Positions 8,724-16,446 of a stretch of 64,000 nt of DNA are shown here, piece by piece. Within the stretch, counting starts at the first letter, position 1. Each line of letters opens with the position of its first letter. Origin of the DNA: Haloarcula rara. GTDB lineage: Archaea > Halobacteriota > Halobacteria > Halobacteriales > Haloarculaceae. The stretch lies in contig NZ_CP119785.1 in the NCBI RefSeq assembly GCF_029338235.1, positions 1,860,001 to 1,924,000 on the forward strand, written 5' to 3'. Under the pieces are notes generated by a model that was given only the letters and a program-made list of their open reading frames with translations, was not told the DNA's origin and searched no databases. Both the position numbers and the translations under genes were made by a program.

Positions 8724-8794
8724 TAACCCGCCCGACGCCCTGCGCCCGGAGCTACTGGCCAAAGAGCTAACGACCCGGGCTCTCTGCATCCGAT

Positions 8795-9163
8795 ATGGCC
8801 GAAGACGACGAACTCGAAACCATCGTCGCCGGCGGCGTCACGATGCTGACGTTGCTGGTCGCGTTCGGGCTCATGTTCGCCGGCGTCCCCTGGTTCTGGG
8901 TGGCCTTCCCCGCCGGATTCGGCGGGTTGCTTCCGATGGCGGTGGGCGCGACGCGGCTCTACCAGCGTCGACAGTCCGCTGACAGTAGCTTCAGGACCGA
9001 CGAGGACGACGCGCTGGCGACGCTTCGGGAGCGCTACGCCCGTGGCGAGCTCACCGAGGCGGAGTTCGAGCGACAGGTCGAGCGGTTACTGGAGACGGAG
9101 GACGTCCGGACGGCCCGCGAGCAGGGTCGACCGCGCCGCGAACAGGAGCGTGAGCGCGACTAG
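8795..9163 (+). CDS. membrane protein with C-terminal SHOCT domain
   Basis: The 122-residue protein has two transmembrane helices (about residues 12-29 and 33-50), then a soluble tail containing DALATLRERYARGELTEAEF. This is a SHOCT oligomerisation motif (residues about 72-100). The end is Arg/Glu-rich. Function is unknown; SHOCT tails generally mediate self-association. Its stop shares the palindrome CTAG with the stop of the convergent glycosyltransferase gene, so the two genes overlap by four bases. Confidence 0.8.
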   Translation: MAEDDELETIVAGGVTMLTLLVAFGLMFAGVPWFWVAFPAGFGGLLPMAVGATRLYQRRQSADSSFRTDEDDALATLRERYARGELTEAEFERQVERLLETEDVRTAREQGRPRREQERERD

Positions 9164-10944
9164 TCGAAGGGGTGTTCGTGCGGGCTCGTACAGGGCTCGG
9201 TACGCTGGAGGATGAGGGTGTACTGGTTGGCTCTGAGCTCCTGTTCGTCGGCGTACTGGTCGGTCTGTGGGACGACGCCGTAGCGCAGCAGGTCCGTGTA
9301 GTCGCCGGGCGTCGCCCGCTGGGGGACGAAATCCGGCGGCCGCTCGCCGAACTCGGCGGCGATTTCGTAGTCGGTCTCCTCCTCGACCAGCGAACGGATG
9401 TACTGATACTCCGGTTCCCCGTTGCGGTAGTAGGTGCCGTTTTTCAGATACAGGAGGTCACGATAGCCCAACTGGATGTACTCGGGGCAGGGGCTCTGGG
9501 CCGCGCGATCCAGGGACTGCTGGTTGACGTTCATCCCGTGGGGTATCGCGGTGTCCTGGATGTTCACGCGGTACACCTCTACCGTGTCGTTCTCGTCGGC
9601 GTTGTCGACCAGCCACGATTCGGCTTCGTCCCGGGGCATCGAGGCGAACCCGACGGTGCCCATGCCGGCGTATATCGCCGTCGTCACGAGCAAGAGAGCC
9701 ATCACGGGACGGGCGACGGCCGGGTTCCACTCGCGCAGGTCCGAAAGCGCGTTCGCCAGCAACAGCGCCAGCAGCGGGAACGTCGGCAGCAGGTGGTGGA
9801 CCCGGAAGTCGTGCCACTGGGAGAACATCCCCACGTAGAGGACGAGCATGACGAGCACGAGGACGATGCCGTACCGACCCTCGCGGCGCTTGCGCAGCCC
9901 CGCGACGCTCCCGACGACACCGGCGACCGACGCGAAAAACAGCGGTAGCCCCATCCCGCTGAAGTACCCTCGCAGGAACCACCACGTGATAGGTGCGTCC
10001 GGCCCGGTCGGCCAGTCCACCCGCGAGGCCGAGCCGCCGAAGATACGCTCTACTATCTGGTCGAACCCGCCCACCATGAACGTCGGGAAGCCGAGCAGTA
10101 TCGTCACCAGCCCGAGCGTCGCGCCGGTGACGAGCAGCCGCGGGGAAAGCAGGGTCCTGACAGTGTCTCCGTCACTCCGCAGCGCCCGGAGGGCGTGTGC
10201 GGTCCCGACCGCCAGGATGACCGGCGCGGCGGTGAGCTTGAACGCGATGGCGGCCCCGCCACAGGCCGCACCGACGTAGAAGGGCAGCCGCTCACCACTG
10301 TCGACGTAGACGTACAGGAAGTTCAGCGCCAGCAGGACGAAAAACAGCGCTGGCATATCCTCGCCGCCCTCGTGGGCGATGGTGAGAAAGCCAAAGGTCA
10401 GCGTGAGGATGGTCGCGGCCAGCCTGCCGGTCGCCCGGTCGACCACGGCGGTTCCGAGCCGGTAGGTCAGGTAGACAGAGCCAAGCGCGAAGGCGACGTT
10501 GAACAGCCGGACGAACGCCATGCTCCAGGTCCACACCCACTCGGGCGTGCTTGCCCACAGGTCGTAGTATCCAAAGGCCGGGTTCGGGTAGCCAATCGAC
10601 GTGAAGATGTCCCCGCGGCCGGTCACCAGTGCGACGACGAGGACCGGCAGCAGCGCCAGCGCGAACAGGTACAGCGTCGCGCCGAAGGGGACGCGACTCC
10701 ACTTCACGCCGTTTTGGAGCGACTCGATGCTCGGGTCCGCCAGCACCCGCCCGTAGGGGACCATCGCGTCTATCAACCGGTCCTTCTCGTCCCGCGTCGC
10801 GAAGTTCGGGATGCGGTGGAAGAACCAGAAACTGGCCAACAAGGTCGCAGCGACCATGATGTAGGGGAGGTACGGGTCGGTGCGAAAGTCCTCTCGGACC
10901 TGCGACCGCACCCGGTCGAACAGCACTCGCCCGGGACTTAACAT
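9160..10944 (-). CDS. membrane glycosyltransferase, PMT/ArnT-like (GT-C, family 39 type)
   Basis: The 594-residue protein has about eleven transmembrane helices after a basic N-terminus. The first extracellular loop carries FATRDEKDRLIDAM, the acidic catalytic position typical of GT-C enzymes. The C-terminal 150 residues are soluble and hydrophilic, as in dolichyl-phosphate-mannose protein mannosyltransferases (PF13231-like). Such enzymes transfer a sugar from a polyprenyl phosphate donor on the outer face. ATG 10944 is preferred over a TTG 27 bases upstream. It converges with, but lies near, the glycan operon at 5.3-8.2 kb. Confidence 0.8.
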   Translation of the reverse strand: MLSPGRVLFDRVRSQVREDFRTDPYLPYIMVAATLLASFWFFHRIPNFATRDEKDRLIDAMVPYGRVLADPSIESLQNGVKWSRVPFGATLYLFALALLPVLVVALVTGRGDIFTSIGYPNPAFGYYDLWASTPEWVWTWSMAFVRLFNVAFALGSVYLTYRLGTAVVDRATGRLAATILTLTFGFLTIAHEGGEDMPALFFVLLALNFLYVYVDSGERLPFYVGAACGGAAIAFKLTAAPVILAVGTAHALRALRSDGDTVRTLLSPRLLVTGATLGLVTILLGFPTFMVGGFDQIVERIFGGSASRVDWPTGPDAPITWWFLRGYFSGMGLPLFFASVAGVVGSVAGLRKRREGRYGIVLVLVMLVLYVGMFSQWHDFRVHHLLPTFPLLALLLANALSDLREWNPAVARPVMALLLVTTAIYAGMGTVGFASMPRDEAESWLVDNADENDTVEVYRVNIQDTAIPHGMNVNQQSLDRAAQSPCPEYIQLGYRDLLYLKNGTYYRNGEPEYQYIRSLVEEETDYEIAAEFGERPPDFVPQRATPGDYTDLLRYGVVPQTDQYADEQELRANQYTLILQRTEPCTSPHEHPFD

Positions 10945-11153
10945 ACCTCGACAAACCCCCAGGGACGACAAAAGTCGTCTGGTCTCACGCGGACGGTACC
11001 TGTGACCGACGTTGCGGTCTCCGAACCATACTGTCGCTTTCGGGCGCCTACCGCCGGGCTACAGAATTTCTCATCGGGCGCGTGAACGCGCGCTAACCAT
11101 TAAATCTCAGACGTAACCGGTAGTAATTTGTAGCGGGTTCTCTACCACGTGAT

Positions 11154-12110
11154 ATGAACCAACTGACGCTACGCCGCGGGCTGCTCGTCGTTGCAGTGGT
11201 CCTGCTCGTCGCAGTGGCCGGCTGTAGCGGCCCCTCCGGCGGCGCCACGCCGACGGCCAGTGAGACAGCCAACGGGACAGCCAGCGGAACCGAGAACGCC
11301 ACCACGACGCCGGCAGCGAGTACGGATACGCCGGGGGAACTCGGGACGGTCACCGAGGAGGGAGAGCCGGCGCCACCGGAGACCGAGACCGAGTCGGCTC
11401 CTGACCTCGAAGCCAACAGCTCCGGGGCCGACCTGGACGGCGAAGAACTGAACAACGCGACGCGGGCTGCCGTCGAGGACGCCGGCTCGTACACGACCGA
11501 GTCACGCTCCTTTACCGCTTTCCGGTCACAGCGTGGCCAGACAGTTACCAGCGGGACCAGCACGACGCAGGTCGACCTCGAAGCCGGGCAGGGACTTCGC
11601 ATCTCGGACCAGTCGGTCGCCAGCCAGCGGGGCACGCAGAACGTCTCGACGACCGTCTACACCGAGGGCAACACGTCCTACCGGCAACGCATCACGAGCC
11701 AGGGAACGAACTACTCCACGCAGGAGGGCGCTCGCACCAACCGCCGTGGTATCATCCCCGTCAACACCAGCAACTTCTCACAGAACCTGACGGCCGTCAC
11801 CGCCGGGTTTGTCTGGGAGACGAACGGCACAACCACTGTCGACGGTGACACGGTGACGGAGTACACGCTCGCCGGTCTCGAGGACCAGGATGAGTTCACC
11901 GAGGGTATCCAGGGCACGCTGACCGATATCAGTGGGACGCTCTCCGTCGATGACGACGACGTCATTCGACAGGTATCGCTTACTCGTGAGGTAGAGAGCC
12001 GGACCGGAACGTCGACGCTACAGAGCCAACTCGCGCTTTCCGAAATCGGTTCGACCACCGTCGAGGAGCCCGAGTGGACCTCGGAAGCCGAGGACGCCGA
12101 CTCGTCCTGA
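11154..12110 (+). CDS. secreted haloarchaeal lipoprotein, function unknown
   Basis: The 318-residue protein has a signal peptide and lipobox ending at Cys24 (LLVAVAGC). A Thr/Ser/Glu-rich linker of about 80 residues follows, then a domain of alternating strands with many Asn-X-Thr/Ser sequons. It resembles haloarchaeal surface lipoproteins of unknown role (DUF7537-like, uncertain). A weak TATA-like TAATTTG lies about 27 bases upstream of the ATG. A T6 tract about 55 bases after the stop could terminate transcription. Confidence 0.78.
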   Translation: MNQLTLRRGLLVVAVVLLVAVAGCSGPSGGATPTASETANGTASGTENATTTPAASTDTPGELGTVTEEGEPAPPETETESAPDLEANSSGADLDGEELNNATRAAVEDAGSYTTESRSFTAFRSQRGQTVTSGTSTTQVDLEAGQGLRISDQSVASQRGTQNVSTTVYTEGNTSYRQRITSQGTNYSTQEGARTNRRGIIPVNTSNFSQNLTAVTAGFVWETNGTTTVDGDTVTEYTLAGLEDQDEFTEGIQGTLTDISGTLSVDDDDVIRQVSLTREVESRTGTSTLQSQLALSEIGSTTVEEPEWTSEAEDADSS

Positions 12111-12162
12111 CCGCAGCCGTCAGACGACTGTTTAATCGACCCGCTGACACCCCTTCTCACTG

Positions 12163-12172
12163 CTCTTTTTTG
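12163..12172 (+). terminator. T-rich terminator after the lipoprotein gene
   Basis: CTCTTTTTTGTG lies about 55 bases downstream of the TGA at 12110. Short T tracts are typical archaeal transcription stop signals. No strong hairpin precedes it. Confidence 0.4.
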
Positions 12173-12250
12173 TGTTGTAGTAGCCCGCCCAGTCAGCGGT
12201 GCGCTCGTCACGGCAGTCCTGCCAGTTGCGGTGTTGTGCTGCAGAGAAAC

Positions 12251-12676
12251 GTCCGGACGGAGTTCCACGCGAGCGAAGCGAGCGTGGAGTACGTCCGTAC
12301 GTGAACGAAGTGCATCGTCCAGCGAGATTTGAACTCGTGAAGACGTTCCGGGTCGCTCACTTCGTTCGCTTCCCGGGCGTGCGCCTTCTCTGCTCAAATC
12401 TCCTCGGTCGTTTTCACATTCCACACACTCCTCGCTGTCGCTCGTCGCGTTGTGGAATGGAAAACGTCCGGACGGAGTTCCACGCGAGCGAAGCGAGCGT
12501 GGAGCACGTCCGTACGTGAACGAAGTGAACGTCCGGACGGAGATTTGAACCGAGGCGAGAAATGCTCGCTTCGCTGCGCGTTCCTCGCGTGTTCAAATCT
12601 CCTCGGTCGTTTTCACATTCCACACACTCCTCGCTGTCGCTCGTCGCGTTGTGGAATGGAAAACGTCCGGACGGAG
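12251..12676. repeat. tandem duplicated block made of tRNA-Arg 3'-end fragments and spacer
   Basis: Downstream of tRNA-Arg, the last 12 bases of the gene (complement GTCCGGACGGAG) recur at 12251, 12466 and 12531 as well as in the tRNA itself at 12665. A 62-bp stretch at 12251-12312 repeats at 12466-12527 with one mismatch. An 84-bp stretch at 12394-12477 repeats identically at 12593-12676. The copy at 12531 matches 20 bases of the tRNA. A T-arm-like piece of another sequence sits at 12317-12337. The array also carries the CGAGCGAAGCGAGCG-type motif. No gene is visible in 12111-12663. Confidence 0.85.
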
Positions 12677-12736
12677 ATTTGAACTCCGGTCCCTGGCTCC
12701 GCAAGCCAAGAGGATAGTCCACTACCCTACCCGGAC
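12664..12736 (-). tRNA. tRNA-Arg (anticodon GCG)
   Basis: Read on the minus strand, the 73-base gene folds as a complete cloverleaf. The acceptor GTCCGGG pairs with TCCGGAC. The D arm is GGGT...ATCC, and the anticodon stem TTGGC/GCCAG holds loop TTGCGGA, so anticodon GCG. The T arm is CGGAG-TTCAAAT-CTCCG. It reads CGC arginine codons. CCA is not encoded. A TATA-like CTTTTCAT lies about 25-30 bases upstream (12760-12769). Confidence 0.93.
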
Positions 12737-12870
12737 TCATGTTGGAGGAGGGTGGTCGGTATGAAAAGGGTGACGGTTCGACCCCCGTACGCGAGGCGTG
12801 CTCATACCACGCTCAAAGTCGCGTTTGACCCACGGAAAAGGCCTTTGTTTCAGGGGATGCATCGCCGTGT

Positions 12871-13362
12871 ATGAAACGACGAACGCTCCTCGGCGCTATC
12901 GGTACGACCGGTCTCGCCGCGCTCGCGGGGTGTCTCGACGACGGTGGCGGTGACGGGACCCCAACCGACACCGGCACAGCCACCGAGACTCCCACACCGA
13001 TGCCGACGCCGGCACCGTCGCTTACCGGCTCCGGGTTCGAGGTCGACTCGATAGAGGGTGGCACAGAGACCGACAGCGCGACTGTCAGTGCCGACGGGAC
13101 GGATGTCGTCGTCGAGGGGACCATCTGGGGGGAAAACGGCTGTCAGACCGCCGAACTCGGCAGCGCCAACTACAACGACGGCACGCTGACCGTCGCCGTC
13201 GAGACGGCCGAGGATTCGGAAGCTGGCGACGCTTGTACCACGGCAACCGTCGAGATCGACTACACGGCGACGGTCGAGTTCGAGAACGGGACACCGGAGA
13301 CCGTCGTCGTCACGCACGACCGTGGCGACGGGCCAGAGTCGGTCGTGACCACCTCGCCGTAG
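12871..13362 (+). CDS. Tat-type lipoprotein, function unknown
   Basis: The 163-residue protein starts MKRRTLLGAIGTTGLAALAGC, a twin-Arg-like signal with lipobox Cys21. A Thr/Pro linker (residues 28-50) leads to a C-terminal domain of about 100 residues with two cysteines that could pair (ENGCQT and GDACTT). The strand pattern ends TVVVTHDRGDGPES. No known family is recognised. The gene is isolated: 134 bases separate it from the RPA gene. Confidence 0.78.
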   Translation: MKRRTLLGAIGTTGLAALAGCLDDGGGDGTPTDTGTATETPTPMPTPAPSLTGSGFEVDSIEGGTETDSATVSADGTDVVVEGTIWGENGCQTAELGSANYNDGTLTVAVETAEDSEAGDACTTATVEIDYTATVEFENGTPETVVVTHDRGDGPESVVTTSP

Positions 13363-13496
13363 CGACCGGAGATTTATATCCGATAGCGGGGCCACCCTGT
13401 CGTATGGCGAGTTCGAGGACAGAACCGACAGACGGTAGCGGGTCGCTGTGGCAACGACAACGCTTAAGCGCGCCCCAGACCTGGCTCCCATAGATA

Positions 13497-14948
13497 ATGG
13501 GCGAGATAGCAGACATCTACGCGGACTTAGAGACCGACGTCTCCGAGGAGGAGTTCCGCGAGGCCGTCGAAGAGAAGGTCGAACAGATGGGTGGCCTCGC
13601 CGACGAGGAGACCGCGGCGATGTTGCTGGCCCACGAACTCAACGAGGGGGAAGTCGAGACCATCGCGGACATCGAGCCGGGGATGGACGAGGTGAAGTTC
13701 ATCGCGAAGGTGATGGCCATCGGCGACCTGAAGACCTTCGAGCGGGAGGGCGAGGACGAGGACGGTCGCGTCATCAACGTCGAGGCCGCAGACGAGACCG
13801 CCAGCGTCCGGCTGGCCTTCTGGGACGGCCAGGCCGTCGACATCGACGACGGGATGCTCTCTGTTGGCGACGTGCTCCGCGTGAAAGGCCGCCCCAAAGA
13901 CGGGTACAACGGCCTCGAAGTCTCCGTCGACAAGGCCGAAGTAGACGACGACGCCGCCGTCGACGTCGAACCCGGTGACGGGTCGACCGTCGAGGCGCTG
14001 ACGATGGGGCAATCGGACGTGAGCCTGCGCGGGCTGGTGCTGGACACCGACAGTGTCCGCACGTTCGACCGCGACGACGGCAGCGAGGGGAAAGTGTCGA
14101 ACCTCACCCTGGGCGATGAGACCGGCCGCGTCCGCGTGACGATGTGGGACGACCGGGCCGACCGCGCGACCGAAATCGAGCCAGGCACCGCCGTCGAGGT
14201 GGTCGACGGCTACGTCCGCGAACGCGACGGCTCGCTGGAACTGCACGTCGGCGACGACGGCGCCGTCGACGAGATAGACGAGGCCGTCGACTTCCAGCCC
14301 GACGCCGACCCCATCGACGGCGTCGAGATAGAGCAGACCGTCGACATCGCCGGTGTCGTCCGCTCGGCCGACCCGGTCCGCACGTTCGACCGCGACGACG
14401 GCAGCGAGGGACAGGTCCGGAACATCCGCATCCAGGACGCCACCGGCGACATCCGGGTCGCGCTGTGGGGCGACAAGGCCGACAAGGACATCCAGCCCGG
14501 CGACGAGGTGCTGGCCGCCGACGTGGAGATACAGGACGGCTGGCAGGACGACCTCGAGGCCTCCGCGAGCTGGTCGTCGACTATCGTCGTGCTGGACGAC
14601 GGCGCGAGCCCCGCGCCCACGCCCGAGGAACAGGCAGACGACCAGCACGCCGGGCTGTCCTCCTTTGGCGACGGCGGCGACGAGGGCGACACCGGCGTCG
14701 AGTCGACGGCAGCGGCGGGCACCGACGGGGGCGCTACGTCCGACGCCGCCGGCGCCAGCAGTGGCGCACAGGCCGCCGAACAGGTCGAATTCACCGGCAC
14801 CGTCGTCCAGACCGGCGACCCGGTCGTACTGGACGACGGCGAGCAGACGATGAGCGTCGAGACGGGCGAACGCGTCCAACTCGGCCAGGAAGTCACCGTC
14901 CGCGGGGTCGTCGATGACGGCCGACTGGACGCCGACGACGTGTTCTGA
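13497..14948 (+). CDS. rpa2: single-stranded DNA-binding protein, RPA2-type (multiple OB folds)
   Basis: The 483-residue protein has a helical N-terminus, then OB folds at about residues 64-150, 174-262 and 277-375. An acidic, Ala/Gly/Thr-rich linker follows, and a short fourth OB-like segment ends the protein (427-483). OB2 and OB3 share VRTFDRDDGSEG. The protein coats ssDNA in replication and repair. The locus order RPA-histone-deacetylase matches that around rpa2 in Haloferax as I recall it, so the symbol is by synteny and length. A TATA-like CTTAAG lies about 31 bases before the ATG. Confidence 0.86.
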   Translation: MGEIADIYADLETDVSEEEFREAVEEKVEQMGGLADEETAAMLLAHELNEGEVETIADIEPGMDEVKFIAKVMAIGDLKTFEREGEDEDGRVINVEAADETASVRLAFWDGQAVDIDDGMLSVGDVLRVKGRPKDGYNGLEVSVDKAEVDDDAAVDVEPGDGSTVEALTMGQSDVSLRGLVLDTDSVRTFDRDDGSEGKVSNLTLGDETGRVRVTMWDDRADRATEIEPGTAVEVVDGYVRERDGSLELHVGDDGAVDEIDEAVDFQPDADPIDGVEIEQTVDIAGVVRSADPVRTFDRDDGSEGQVRNIRIQDATGDIRVALWGDKADKDIQPGDEVLAADVEIQDGWQDDLEASASWSSTIVVLDDGASPAPTPEEQADDQHAGLSSFGDGGDEGDTGVESTAAAGTDGGATSDAAGASSGAQAAEQVEFTGTVVQTGDPVVLDDGEQTMSVETGERVQLGQEVTVRGVVDDGRLDADDVF

Positions 14949-14966
14949 CGGAAACGACGCTACGGA

Positions 14967-14977
14967 AACTCTTAAGA
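14967..14977 (+). promoter_or_regulatory. TATA box of the histone operon
   Basis: ACTCTTAAG is centred about 27 bases upstream of ATG 15001, in the 52-base gap after the RPA stop. The spacing predicts an essentially leaderless histone mRNA. Confidence 0.5.
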
Positions 14978-15000
14978 CCGCAACACTCCCGATTGTGGGT

Positions 15001-15438
15001 ATGAGCGTCGAGCTTCCGTTCGCGCCCGTCGATGCGGTCATCCGACGGAACGCGGACGGGTTGCGGGTGAGTGCTGGCGCGGCAGAGGAACTGGCACGCA
15101 GAATCCAGGACCGCGGCGCTGCCCTCGCCACCACGGCCGCAGAGGAAGCGACGCGTGACGGCCGCAAGACGCTGATGCCCTCGGACTTCGGCGTCGAGGG
15201 CGTCCCCGACAAGGACGGTCTCGAGCTCCCGGTCGCGCCGGTCGACCGCATCGCCCGCCTCGACATCGACGACGACTACCGCGTCGCGATGGACGCCCGG
15301 GTTGCGCTTGCCGATATCCTCGAATCGTTCGCAGACGACGTCGCTGCCGCCGCCGCCGACCTCGCCCGCCACGCCGACCGGCGGACGGTCAAGGCAGCAG
15401 ACGTCGAGACGTACTTCGAACTCGCCAAGTACTACTGA
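15001..15438 (+). CDS. hstA: archaeal doublet histone (two fused histone folds)
   Basis: The 145-residue protein contains two histone folds in one chain (about residues 1-66 and 74-145). Fold one has FAPVDAVIRRNADGLRVSAG and fold two has APVDRIARL...RTVKAADVETYF. Haloarchaeal histones are such pseudo-dimers, and are strongly acidic compared with other archaeal histones. It starts 52 bases after the RPA gene with its own TATA-like element. The TGA abuts the ATG of the deacetylase-family gene with no gap, so the two are very probably cotranscribed. Confidence 0.95.
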   Translation: MSVELPFAPVDAVIRRNADGLRVSAGAAEELARRIQDRGAALATTAAEEATRDGRKTLMPSDFGVEGVPDKDGLELPVAPVDRIARLDIDDDYRVAMDARVALADILESFADDVAAAAADLARHADRRTVKAADVETYFELAKYY

Positions 15439-16446
15439 ATGAACTTCGGCTACCGCGAGGTCTGTCTCGACCACGACACCGGCGAGCGCCACCCCGAGAG
15501 CCCCGACCGACTCCGGGCGGTCCGACGCGCCCTGAAGGAGTGCCACGGCGTCGACTACGTCGCCGCCGACGACGCGGACATCGACGTCGTTCGGGAGGTC
15601 CACGACGCCGACTACATCGAGGAGTTCCGCGAGTACTGCGACGACGGCGGCGGCCACTGGGACGCCGACACGGTCGCCGTCGAGGCGACGTGGGACGCCG
15701 CGCTGGCCTCGGCGGGCCTTGCCGTCTGGGCCGCCCAAGAGGCCGGTCCCGACGTTCGGGCCCGACAGACTCCCTTCGCGCTCGGTCGACCGCCGGGCCA
15801 CCACGCCGTCGGCGACGACGCGATGGGCTTCTGTTTCATCAACAACGCCGGCGTCGCCGCACAAGCCGCCCTGAACCAGGGGGCCGACAGCGTCGCCATC
15901 TTCGACTGGGACGTCCACCACGGCAACGGCACACAGGACATCTTCTACGACCGCGGCGACGTGTTCTACGCCTCCATCCACGAGGACGGTCTCTTCCCCG
16001 GCACCGGCGATATCGACGAGACGGGCGTCGGCGACGGTGAGGGAACGAACGTCAACGTCGTCTATCAGCCCGGCGCCGACACCGCCGACTATCTGGCCGC
16101 TATCGACGAGGTCATCGCGCCCGCAATCGCCGACTACGACCCGGACCTCCTGCTGGTGAGTGCCGGCTTCGACGCCCACGAACACGACCCCATCTCGCGG
16201 ATGCAAGTGAGTACGGAGGGGTACGGGGTGATGACCCAGCGGATGGTCGAGCTGGCCGACGACTGCGACGCCGGCCTGGGCTTCGTGCTGGAGGGTGGCT
16301 ACGGACTCGACACGCTCTCGGATTCTATCAAGATGGTCCACGAGGTCTTCGACGGCTACCAGCCGGTCGCCCCCGACGACGACGTGAGCGAGGCGGCCCG
16401 CGAGGTGCTCGACGAGGTCGCCGCTCAGGGATTCGGCTCGAAATAG
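15439..16446 (+). CDS. hdaI: histone deacetylase-family Zn-dependent deacetylase
   Basis: The 335-residue protein has the class II HDAC/acetylpolyamine amidohydrolase layout. GRPPGHHA gives His121/His122. FDWDVHHGNG gives zinc ligands Asp158 and His160, and SAGFDAHEHDP gives the second zinc Asp (about 245). LEGGYGL holds the transition-state Gly/Tyr. The enzyme removes acetyl groups from lysine or polyamines; the true substrate here is not shown by sequence. It directly abuts the histone gene. The symbol follows the Haloferax homologue. The last 22 bases overlap the convergent cca gene. Confidence 0.88.
   Translation: MNFGYREVCLDHDTGERHPESPDRLRAVRRALKECHGVDYVAADDADIDVVREVHDADYIEEFREYCDDGGGHWDADTVAVEATWDAALASAGLAVWAAQEAGPDVRARQTPFALGRPPGHHAVGDDAMGFCFINNAGVAAQAALNQGADSVAIFDWDVHHGNGTQDIFYDRGDVFYASIHEDGLFPGTGDIDETGVGDGEGTNVNVVYQPGADTADYLAAIDEVIAPAIADYDPDLLLVSAGFDAHEHDPISRMQVSTEGYGVMTQRMVELADDCDAGLGFVLEGGYGLDTLSDSIKMVHEVFDGYQPVAPDDDVSEAAREVLDEVAAQGFGSK

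Noticed and set aside
12251..12676. CRISPR-like repeat near tRNA-Arg
   Set aside because: Repeats are irregular, derive from the tRNA 3' end and have no regular spacers.
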